A DNA stretch of 64,000 bases from CAWBQO01 sp963790965 (GTDB taxonomy: Bacteria; Bacteroidota; Rhodothermia; Rhodothermales; DASSAV01): positions 372,001-436,000 of the forward strand of contig CAWBQO010000001.1 of NCBI GenBank assembly GCA_963790965.1, in the 5' to 3' direction. The notes below the pieces were generated by a model. The model was not told the origin of the DNA. It did no database searches and saw nothing but the letters and a program-made list of their open reading frames with translations. The position numbers and the translations under genes were made by a program. The number at the start of each line of letters is the position of its first letter. Position 1 is the first letter of the stretch. Positions 27,974-34,628 of this stretch are shown one piece after another.

Positions 27974-28579
27974 TCAGTTCGGGGTGATCGAGAACACGGC
28001 GGCAATGCCCGTCAGGATCATCTTCGTAGCGATAGCCGTGAGCACCATGCCCATGAGCCGCTCGATGGCAACAAGGCCGCGCCGCCGAAGCAGGCGTGCG
28101 AGGTCGACCGACATCATCAGCACGGTCCCGGTAATGCCCCAGGCGATGCACACCGCCGCCAGCCACTCCGGCCAGCGCGACGGGTCGCTGCTCATGATGA
28201 AGATGACGGAGGCGAGCGCCGATGGTCCGGCAATGAACGGCACGGCGAGCGGCACGAGCAGCGGCTCCTGTCCGCCCTCTTCCACATCGGCCGCAAAGAT
28301 GCCACCGGGCGGCGGGAAGACCATCCGCAGCGCGATCAGGAACAGAATGACACCACCCGCAACGGTCAGTGTCGCTTCGGAAATGCCAATCGCGGCCACG
28401 AGGTAGCGGCCGCCAAAGAGAAACATCAGCAGGAAGCCGAGTGCCAGCAGCAGCTCGCGCGCAATCACCTTGCGCCGCCGCTCGGGCGCAACGGGGCGCA
28501 GCACGGAAAGAAACAACGGCACGTTGCCGAAGGGGTCCATCACGAGAAAGAGGAGAAGCGCGGCAGAAAAAAGCGTCAT
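27974..28579 (-). CDS. MarC-family integral membrane protein
   Basis: A 201-residue, six-helix inner-membrane protein of the MarC/UPF0056 family; function in bacteria is unresolved. The start was placed at the ATG at 28579 (MTLFSAALLLFLVMDPFGNV). The family signature LVMDPFGNVPLFLSVL lies in the first helix, and PLAVPFIAGPSALASVIFIM in a later one. The frame is open to 28636 but that part is Gly-rich and unlike the family. It is single on its strand, with OxyR 145 bp further upstream. Confidence 0.92.
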   Translation of the reverse strand: MTLFSAALLLFLVMDPFGNVPLFLSVLRPVAPERRRKVIARELLLALGFLLMFLFGGRYLVAAIGISEATLTVAGGVILFLIALRMVFPPPGGIFAADVEEGGQEPLLVPLAVPFIAGPSALASVIFIMSSDPSRWPEWLAAVCIAWGITGTVLMMSVDLARLLRRRGLVAIERLMGMVLTAIATKMILTGIAAVFSITPN

Positions 28580-28723
28580 AAAAAGGAGGATCGTAGAAGA
28601 ACCGGCGCGGGCAAAAGCTCCCCCGCCGCCCCGCAAGATACAGCCGGCACGGATCGCCTGAACGCCTTCTCACACTTCTCTTCTGAGAACCTGCTCCTCC
28701 GCCTTAGCACCCCAAACGGTCGA

Positions 28724-29659
28724 TCACGCGCCCGGCACCTCCATGTACTCCGGCGGAATGACCGGCCGCACCGCAGCACGCACAACTTCTGCAAAGGCCT
28801 GCACAAGAAGCTTCTTGACCAGAAAATCCGCGTAGATGAGGCGCAAGGTTCGCGTCGGGACGGGATCATGGAACGGCCGAACGGACTCGGGCGCGTGGGA
28901 GCCTTCGCCCTGGACGGCCAGCCACGGCAGGAGCGTCATGCCGTAACCGCGATCCACAAGGCGCTGCAGCGTCTCAAGGTTTCCGCTTTCGAACTGCACT
29001 GCTCTCAGCGCCGTCGGGGGAAGCGCCTCTTTCTGCAATAGTGGCAGCGCAAGATCGCGGAAACAGTGCCCGTGGCTCATCAGCCATACGTCGTCGCGGT
29101 GCAGATCCTCCGGACGGATACGGGCCTTGCCATAGAGCCGGTGCGTGGGGGCGACGTAGCCGACGAGCGGCTCGCGAAAGAGCCTCACTTCCTCGATGCC
29201 CCTTTCCGGCGGCGGCGTTGCGGTAACACCTACGTCCAGCAAGTCCCCTCGAATGCGCTCAACGATGCGCCCGGCGTGCATCTCCTCGATGATGAGCGCG
29301 ACCTTCGGGTAGCGACTCGAAAACGGCGCAATGACGCGCGGTAGCAGGTAGGGTGAAACCGTCGACAGAATGCCGATGCGCAACGCTCCGGACAGCTCGC
29401 CCGTCACTTCCTGGCCGATACGCCGCAGCCTCTCCGCCTCTGCCACGACGATTCGCGCCTGCTGGATCACCTGCCGGCCGAGCGCCGTCGGCGTGACGGG
29501 CCGCGCGTTGCGGTCGAAGAGCAGCCCGCCCAGTTCTTCCTCGAGCTTCTGGATTTGCATGCTCAAGGAAGGCTGCGTCACGTGCGACGCTTCCGCCGCC
29601 AACCGGAAATGCCGGTGCCGGTCAAGCGCAAGCACGTACTGGAGTTGGATCAGCGTCAT
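28724..29659 (-). CDS. oxyR: OxyR-type LysR regulator lacking the second redox Cys
   Basis: A 311-residue LysR-family regulator. The N-terminal helix-turn-helix (HFRLAAEASHVTQPSLSMQI QKLEEELG) and the effector domain match OxyR, the peroxide sensor: SHGHCFRD is the first redox-active Cys region. The resolving Cys expected nine residues later (C208 in E. coli) is Leu here (ALPLLQ). The protein may sense peroxide through a single-Cys or another partner Cys, or be a related regulator. An ATAG-N7-CTAT palindrome lies 23 bp upstream of its start, consistent with autoregulation and control of the divergent Rnk-like gene. Confidence 0.88.
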   Translation of the reverse strand: MTLIQLQYVLALDRHRHFRLAAEASHVTQPSLSMQIQKLEEELGGLLFDRNARPVTPTALGRQVIQQARIVVAEAERLRRIGQEVTGELSGALRIGILSTVSPYLLPRVIAPFSSRYPKVALIIEEMHAGRIVERIRGDLLDVGVTATPPPERGIEEVRLFREPLVGYVAPTHRLYGKARIRPEDLHRDDVWLMSHGHCFRDLALPLLQKEALPPTALRAVQFESGNLETLQRLVDRGYGMTLLPWLAVQGEGSHAPESVRPFHDPVPTRTLRLIYADFLVKKLLVQAFAEVVRAAVRPVIPPEYMEVPGA

Positions 29660-29681
29660 GACGTTCCGGAATGGACAGTCT

Positions 29682-29696
29682 ATAGGCGTTGCCTAT
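29682..29696. promoter_or_regulatory. Probable OxyR operator ATAGGC-GTT-GCCTAT
   Basis: A perfect 6-bp inverted repeat with 3-nt spacer that also fits the known OxyR half-site ATAG-N7-CTAT. It lies in the 157-bp gap between the oxyR start (29659) and the divergent gene start (29817). A second, weaker half-site may follow about seven bases later. Confidence 0.7.
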
Positions 29697-29816
29697 TGCG
29701 TCATTGCAATTAAAGATGAAACTGATCAGGATGCAAGGCGCTACAGTCTGTGTAACACTACGTCTACGCCGAGGGCGCCTGGCGCGCCATTATCCATTCT
29801 TCGACGGTACGCTGCC

Positions 29817-30233
29817 ATGAAAGAGAAGAACATTATGATCACAGCGGATGACGCGCATCACCTTCGGGAGCTTCTGAAAAGCCGGGGCCGCCTCGATGGA
29901 GCGGACAAGCAGCACCTGCGCGACCTCGCCGGAGAGCTGGACCGCGCGTCGATTGTACCCGCCGGCGAGATCCCGCCGTGGGTCGTCACGATGCATTCTA
30001 CGTTCCGACTGACGGACCTCGACACCGGTCTGGAGTCGGATTATACCCTGGTGTACCCGGGCCAGGCAAACCTCAGCCGCGGGCGGCTCTCGGTGCTGGC
30101 ACCGGTCGGTACGGCGCTGCTCGGCTATCAGGAACTCGACACCATCGAGTGGCCGGTGCCCGCCGGGACGAAGCGTATCCGGATTGAGAAGGTGATCTCG
30201 CAACCGGAGGCGGCGCGGGGCGTTGCGGCCTAA
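29817..30233 (+). CDS. Rnk/GreA-type RNA polymerase-binding protein
   Basis: A 138-residue protein of the Rnk group (nucleoside diphosphate kinase regulator, GreA/GreB C-terminal domain). The N-terminal segment (ITADDAHHLRELLKSRGRLD) is a short helical domain. The C-terminal half has VTMHSTFRLTDLDTGLESDY TLVYP and LSVLAPVGTALLGYQELDTIEWPVP, the FKBP-like fold conserved in Gre and Rnk proteins. Rnk lacks the acidic coiled-coil tip needed for transcript cleavage, so it probably binds the polymerase secondary channel without stimulating cleavage. ATG at 29817; the open frame before it is not conserved-looking. It is divergent from oxyR, and its stop is followed at once by a repeat element. Confidence 0.85.
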   Translation: MKEKNIMITADDAHHLRELLKSRGRLDGADKQHLRDLAGELDRASIVPAGEIPPWVVTMHSTFRLTDLDTGLESDYTLVYPGQANLSRGRLSVLAPVGTALLGYQELDTIEWPVPAGTKRIRIEKVISQPEAARGVAA

Positions 30234-30235
30234 GC

Positions 30236-30403
30236 GGGCGTCGATTTCCTATCGATGGAATGCACTGCAGATATTTGAGACGATGTACGCGACTGAGATG
30301 CTGCCTAACATCCCGTTGAATCTCACTGAAGGGGGAGGTTGCGTTTGTGCTTTGGTTCGTATCGTCAGCTACATACAGCACGATCAACTATTTCAATAGC
30401 CTC
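30236..30403 (+). repeat. Single copy of the inverted-repeat (MITE-like) element
   Basis: About 168 bp homologous, in opposite orientation, to one unit of the 2286-3324 block and colinear with 58631-58800. Shared landmarks in order: CAGATATT, CGATGTACGCGACTG, CTAACAnCCC, a G-rich AAGGGGGAGGTT core, CTTTGGT, and an end resembling CTATTTCAATAGCCTC. It begins right after the stop of the Rnk-like gene. The terminal inverted repeats are more degenerate than in the other copies. Confidence 0.75.
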
Positions 30404-30477
30404 CTAAGAGACCGTTGAAGCAGGGCGAACACGTACCTTTCCCGAACGCTTAATCGAACTAAAACAACAGGCTCTTG

Positions 30478-30885
30478 ATGATGTCTCCGAAGCGCCTGTC
30501 GCCCGCCTTTCTTCTGGCCGCCACGATCGACGGGCGCGGTCAGATGAACCTCGACGTTCCGCCCTCGATGCGCACGCCGTCGGAAGCCCGTCTTCTGGTG
30601 AGTCTCGACGGAATGGGCGAGCCGGTGGAACGGCGGGTGGGCATAGAGGCGGAGGCGCGCTTGCCACAGGAGGCCGCTGCGTGGGGTCCGCTCGACTGGC
30701 GCTTCTTTGCCGAATGCCTCGCATCCACCTTCGGACGACTAACGCCGGAGCGGTTCCGCCTGACGGGATCGGAGGGTGGACGAAGCTTTCTCCGCGACGC
30801 GCCCGAGGATCAGACCGGCCGCGAGCGCCTGCTGCACACCGCCTTCTCCCTGCATCTCGTGGCGTACGAAGAGCGCCTCGTCTGA
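30478..30885 (+). CDS. Hypothetical protein
   Basis: A 135-residue protein I do not recognise. It has no signal peptide or membrane segment. The sequence (DVPPSMRTPSEARLLVSLDG, LDWRFFAECLASTFGRLTPE, then FSLHLVAYEERLV) looks like a folded alpha/beta protein with typical codon use, so it is likely real. Start ATG at 30478; 30481 is equally possible. It converges on the exporter gene of the RiPP cluster, whose stop is 7 bp away. It could be an adjacent, unrelated gene. Confidence 0.6.
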   Translation: MMSPKRLSPAFLLAATIDGRGQMNLDVPPSMRTPSEARLLVSLDGMGEPVERRVGIEAEARLPQEAAAWGPLDWRFFAECLASTFGRLTPERFRLTGSEGGRSFLRDAPEDQTGRERLLHTAFSLHLVAYEERLV

Positions 30886-30891
30886 CGGCCG

Positions 30892-32802
30892 CTACCGCTT
30901 TTCCATCAGGTCTTCCGGGTCGATGGCACCGAACGGCGAGGCACCGTCCCCCTCCGGCGGCAGCGCGCCGGCCGCAGAGGCGGTCTTCATCTGAGCATTC
31001 CACGACTCGGCGTACAACCCGCCCTGCGCAAGCAGTTGCTGGTGCGTGCCGGACTCGACCACCTGGCCCTGATCCATGAGATGGATGAAGTCGGCCTGCA
31101 TGGCGGTCGTGAAGCGGTGCGTGATGATGATGACCGTCTTCCCATCCGCAAGGCGCTTGAAACGTTCGAGCCAGTCGTGTTCGGCCCAGGAGTCCATGAA
31201 CGAGGTCGGCTCGTCGAGGATGTAGACTTCGGCGGGCTTGTAGTAGGCGCGCGCGAGCGCGATGCGCTGCCACTCGCCGCCGGAAAGCTCCATCCCACCC
31301 GTGAAGCCGCGCCCGAGCTGCGTGTCGTAGCCGTTCGGGAGGCGCGCGATGAAGCCGCTTGCGCCGGCCGCATCAGCGGCGCGCCGGACGGCGTCCATGT
31401 CCGGATCGGTCTGCCCGAGCGCAATGTTCTCCGTCACCGTCATCTGGTAGGGCACCGGGAACTGGAACATGATCGCGATCTGGTCGCGGAGGCGGTCCGG
31501 GTCGATGGTGCGCACGTCGGTCCCGTCGATGGTCACGCGGCCGCTTTCCGGGTCGAACAGGCGGCAGATGAGCTTCGTGACCGTACTCTTGCCCGCTCCA
31601 TTGCCGCCGACGACCGCAATCGTCCGCCCCGCCGGAAACGAGATGTCGAAGTCGTGAATGGCCGGCCGACTGCTCGTAGGATAGGTAAACGTGACGCGCT
31701 CGAAGGCAATCCCGCTTCTTAGCGGCACCGGCATGGGTCCGTCACCCTGCTTGCGCTCGAGGTCCTCATCGAGGAACTCGAACAGGTGCTGCAGGAACAG
31801 CGTGTCATTGTGGACCTGCGCCACGGTTCCGATCAACGTCTTGACGATGCCTTCGCCCCGGTTGAACGCCTGGTAGAAGAGCGCAAGATCGCCAAGCGTC
31901 GCCATGCCATGCAGCGCCCGCACGACCATCCAGGCCATGATGCCCGCCGTTGCCAGGAGCGCGAAGACGCCCGAGAGTACGCTGGCCGCGAGTTTGTTCT
32001 TCTCGATGTCAATCCGCTCCCACCTCAGACGGCGGCGAAGCGTGTTGAACCGGTCCCGCATGTACTGCGCGATCCGGTACATCCGCAACTCGGCGGCGGT
32101 GCCCCGCGCGGTGAGCATCCCGCTGAAGTACGATGTGCGCCGCATCTCCTCTGTGTTCTTTTCCCACCAGGTGTGATAGAACTTGTTGAAGTAGATGAGG
32201 ACGAAGAGCGCCGGCCCCGTGCTGATGATGAGCACGACAGGCAACACCCAGCCATACTGGAAGAGGATGACGCCGATGGAGAGGAGCGTGATGGCGGCCT
32301 GCAGCAGCATTCCTACCGTCTGCAGCACACTCAGCGTGCGGGAGGAAGCCTGCGACTGCACCTTCGACAGCCGGTCGTAGAACTCGGTCTGCTCGAAGAG
32401 CGCGTAATCGAGGTCGACGGCTTTGGCGTGGACGAGGTTGAGCACATAGTCCGTCACATGCTCGCTCTGCGCGGTGTTGATCCAGGAGGTGAACGCCCCC
32501 ATGATCTGACTCAGCAAGAGAAGGCCTCCCATGAGCGCCGCCGGGACGATGATCATCTCCAGCATCTCCCGGGAGTATCCGGCGGCAACAGCGGCCGAAA
32601 CGCTATCGACGAGCCACTTCGTCAGGTAGAGCGTCGCGCCGGGGATGATGCCCTGAAAGGCGATCAGGATGAGCCATAGGATGGTCCACTTGCGCGCCGC
32701 CGTGTCGACGATGCGTAGCGCCCGCCCCACATAGGAGAACTTACGCCTTTCCTCCTTCAGGAAAAAACGGGATTGGGAGCGGAAAGAAGCGATGGACGGC
32801 AT
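30892..32802 (-). CDS. ABC exporter of the RiPP cluster (fused permease and ATPase)
   Basis: A 636-residue half-transporter that would dimerise and export the mature peptide. About six membrane segments lie in residues 40-330 (WTILWLILIAFQGIIPGATL, MIIVPAALMGGLLLL, AALLATAGIMAWMVV region). The nucleotide-binding domain has Walker A VVGGNGAGKST, Q-loop MFQFPVPYQMT, signature LSGGEWQRIALARAYY, Walker B VYILDEPTSFMD and the H-loop His in IITHRFTTAM. There is no N-terminal C39 peptidase domain, so it cannot itself remove the leader. It lies 71 bp downstream of the HPr-kinase-like gene, as the D gene of a lasso-type cluster. Confidence 0.92.
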   Translation of the reverse strand: MPSIASFRSQSRFFLKEERRKFSYVGRALRIVDTAARKWTILWLILIAFQGIIPGATLYLTKWLVDSVSAAVAAGYSREMLEMIIVPAALMGGLLLLSQIMGAFTSWINTAQSEHVTDYVLNLVHAKAVDLDYALFEQTEFYDRLSKVQSQASSRTLSVLQTVGMLLQAAITLLSIGVILFQYGWVLPVVLIISTGPALFVLIYFNKFYHTWWEKNTEEMRRTSYFSGMLTARGTAAELRMYRIAQYMRDRFNTLRRRLRWERIDIEKNKLAASVLSGVFALLATAGIMAWMVVRALHGMATLGDLALFYQAFNRGEGIVKTLIGTVAQVHNDTLFLQHLFEFLDEDLERKQGDGPMPVPLRSGIAFERVTFTYPTSSRPAIHDFDISFPAGRTIAVVGGNGAGKSTVTKLICRLFDPESGRVTIDGTDVRTIDPDRLRDQIAIMFQFPVPYQMTVTENIALGQTDPDMDAVRRAADAAGASGFIARLPNGYDTQLGRGFTGGMELSGGEWQRIALARAYYKPAEVYILDEPTSFMDSWAEHDWLERFKRLADGKTVIIITHRFTTAMQADFIHLMDQGQVVESGTHQQLLAQGGLYAESWNAQMKTASAAGALPPEGDGASPFGAIDPEDLMEKR

Positions 32803-32873
32803 AAGCGCGAGCGGCGTCGGGGACCCGAATCAGGAACGATGTACGACGCCGGGCAAAAGAGGTGCCGGAGTGC

Positions 32874-33812
32874 TCAGGAAGCCGTCGATGTGAGTTGAGC
32901 AAGGTCTTGCTCGACCGCCTCAAGAATGAGGGGGAGCTTGTCGAGACCCTTTGGGCGGCGAAGAAGAGAGATTGGAACCTGCTGTGCTAGCTGGTTCGCC
33001 TGATGTAATAGCTGCGCCTGATAATCCGGCCGCGTAAGAATGTGCGCGCCGTGAACATTCCGAATCAGCTCGATCATCCGCTGAGACGGTGGCACGTCTT
33101 CAATGGACAGGCCGGGATAGGCGTTCTGGAGCAAGTAGAGCTTTTTGAGCGGAACCGGCCTTCCATCGTGATCGAACGGCTTGGCAACATGAAGACGTCC
33201 GTCGAGCTGCCGGTCCATCGACGCCCGGTCCGCAATGATCCCTTCCGACCCCGGCCGGAGCTTAATGACGGGGTTGCCGGGCAGCGCCCAGACGCCATTG
33301 TCTGATATGGTGAGAGCAGCGACATCGTCGCAAAGAACGCTGTAGCCTTGCTGGAAAAAGAACTCGGCGAGGGTCGACTTGCCGAACCCGGAATCGCCCA
33401 CAAAGCCAATCGCCTCTCCCTCCCGCGCGACAACACACGCATGAAGCACAAAATGCCCCCGCTGGCGCAACAGGAGGGCCATGGCCAAACCCACGGCTAG
33501 GCTACGGATCATGTAGCCCCCCATTTCCGGCCTTGATTCTTCCGGCGGGAGGAACAGAATGGATGTCCCGTTCGCGACGCGAAACCTCACGGACTGCGCG
33601 TGCTGCAGCGCGAGATAATCGCCACCATCATGAACATCCGATGGCCCGGATCCTTCGAAAGGCCGGGCCACACGGATGTTTACCTCAGCGGCATCGTCGT
33701 TGATCCCCTCGCAAATGCCCGGCAAGTCAACATCGCTAATGATATTTAGGCCATATGCGAAATAGCGGTGCTCAATACTTTCTTGCACGGGGTCATCTTC
33801 AGCTTTCAACAC
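32874..33812 (-). CDS. HPr-kinase-like protein of the RiPP cluster
   Basis: A 312-residue relative of HPr kinase/phosphorylase. The P-loop GDSGFGKST lies near residue 148, preceded by HFVLHACVVAREGEAIGFV and followed by YSVLCDDVAALTISDNGVWA (Walker-B-like acidic pair) and GNPVIKLRPGSEG. In paeninodin-type lasso clusters such kinases phosphorylate a Ser at the precursor C-terminus. A related 'HprK-related kinase A' family sits with PqqD-like and nucleotidyltransferase genes in other uncharacterised clusters, and either assignment fits. It starts 45 bp after the second precursor gene and is followed by the exporter. Confidence 0.85.
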   Translation of the reverse strand: MLKAEDDPVQESIEHRYFAYGLNIISDVDLPGICEGINDDAAEVNIRVARPFEGSGPSDVHDGGDYLALQHAQSVRFRVANGTSILFLPPEESRPEMGGYMIRSLAVGLAMALLLRQRGHFVLHACVVAREGEAIGFVGDSGFGKSTLAEFFFQQGYSVLCDDVAALTISDNGVWALPGNPVIKLRPGSEGIIADRASMDRQLDGRLHVAKPFDHDGRPVPLKKLYLLQNAYPGLSIEDVPPSQRMIELIRNVHGAHILTRPDYQAQLLHQANQLAQQVPISLLRRPKGLDKLPLILEAVEQDLAQLTSTAS

Positions 33813-33856
33813 CGAACGAGCGAGTTCTGCGTGTTCGTACCGTTTGACAGCTGTAT

Positions 33857-34144
33857 TTACAGCTGTCCATCGTAATTACTATATACGCGCTGGCATTCAG
33901 CCTGAAACAGACCGTCCAGAACGTTGTCGCCGTTGACGCGACCATCGTCAATACCGAGGTACTGCCCGCCGCTGCCGAAATAGCAGTCGAGCTGCGGCAC
34001 ACCGCCGTGTGGATTGGCCGCTTCGGCAACAGGCATGTTGCTCGTGCCGATATATAGGGCATCAGCATAGCCTGTAGGGCCAACCATGCCGGTCAAATTA
34101 GCGACAGTACCGAACGCCTTCAGTTCAGGTGCAGTGTACTTCAT
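33857..34144 (-). CDS. Lasso-leader RiPP precursor 2 (long core)
   Basis: A 95-residue precursor. The ATG at 34144 was chosen over a GTG at 34153 because it aligns with the first precursor (MKYTAPELKAFG). Residues 3-18 match the lasso leader consensus Y-x2-P-x-L-x3-G-x5-T (Tyr3, Pro6, Leu8, Gly12, Thr18). If cleavage follows the residue after Thr, the core begins MVGPTGYAD, placing Asp at core position 9, the ring-closing position in many lasso peptides. The core would then be about 76 residues, far above the usual 15-25. The block GVPQLDCYFGSGGQYLGIDD is almost identical in precursor 1, and a second Cys follows. It lies between precursor 1 and the kinase gene. Confidence 0.8.
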   Translation of the reverse strand: MKYTAPELKAFGTVANLTGMVGPTGYADALYIGTSNMPVAEAANPHGGVPQLDCYFGSGGQYLGIDDGRVNGDNVLDGLFQAECQRVYSNYDGQL

Positions 34145-34154
34145 TTGGTTCACC

Positions 34155-34182
34155 GTTCTCGAAGATTATAATGTGAGAGAAC
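34155..34182. promoter_or_regulatory. Inverted repeat GTTCTC...GAGAAC before precursor 2
   Basis: Six-bp arms 16 bp apart flank an AT-rich ATTATAAT segment in an otherwise GC-rich region, just upstream of the precursor 2 start. This may be a promoter with overlapping operator, giving precursor 2 its own transcription. Confidence 0.4.
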
Positions 34183-34225
34183 GCTACCCCGATCACTGCC
34201 GGTTGCCGCATTCAAGGTGTCCGTT

Positions 34226-34249
34226 AGCCCGGCCCTATTGGGCCGGGCT
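34226..34249. terminator. Strong GC hairpin between the two precursor genes
   Basis: Perfect 10-bp stem AGCCCGGCCC (34226-34235) and GGGCCGGGCT (34240-34249) with loop TATT. On the minus strand no U-tract follows, so it is more likely an mRNA-stabilising or attenuating hairpin after precursor 1 than a full terminator. The plus strand reads TTTCC after it. Confidence 0.6.
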
Positions 34250-34328
34250 TTCCGAACAGTTGACGCACGCTTCCGCAAAGATCTTCCCTCCCTTTAGAGA
34301 GAATTGGGAGACGCGGCCGTGACCGTTA

Positions 34329-34628
34329 TTACGGCATCATGCTGTCGTTGTAGTTAGCGAGCGCCGTGCGGCAGTCGCCTTCATAGGTGCTGTCGAGGGG
34401 ATTGTCGCCGTTTACGCGACCATCGTCAATACCGAGGTACTGCCCGCCGCTACCGAAGTAGCAGTCGAGCTGCGGTACTCCCTGGCTGCCAAATTCCTCG
34501 TTGATGGCGACCGGCGTGTTACTGACGCCAAGATAGAGCGCATCAGCTGATCCAGAGGGGCCGACGTAGCCCGTCAGGTCGGCGACGGTGCCGAAGGCCT
34601 TCAGTTCAGGTGCTGTGTACTTGTTCAT
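34329..34628 (-). CDS. Lasso-leader RiPP precursor 1 (long core)
   Basis: A 99-residue precursor. MNKYTAPELKAFGTVADLTG fits the lasso leader consensus exactly (Tyr4, Pro7, Leu9, Gly13, Thr19). The predicted core starts YVGPSGSAD, with Asp at core position 9. The core region is about 79 residues and contains GVPQLDCYFGSGGQYLGIDD plus GRVNGDN shared with precursor 2, and two Cys (DCYF and DCRT). A good ribosome site (AAGAGGT) precedes the ATG. The gene overlaps the end of the cyclase gene by 23 bp. Whether the product is a lasso peptide, a disulfide-bonded larger RiPP, or a protein that only uses the leader for recruitment is not decided by sequence. Confidence 0.82.
   Translation of the reverse strand: MNKYTAPELKAFGTVADLTGYVGPSGSADALYLGVSNTPVAINEEFGSQGVPQLDCYFGSGGQYLGIDDGRVNGDNPLDSTYEGDCRTALANYNDSMMP

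Noticed and set aside
34226..34249. Full intrinsic terminator separating the two precursor genes
   Set aside because: The stem is strong but no T-tract follows on the minus strand, so complete termination is not supported.
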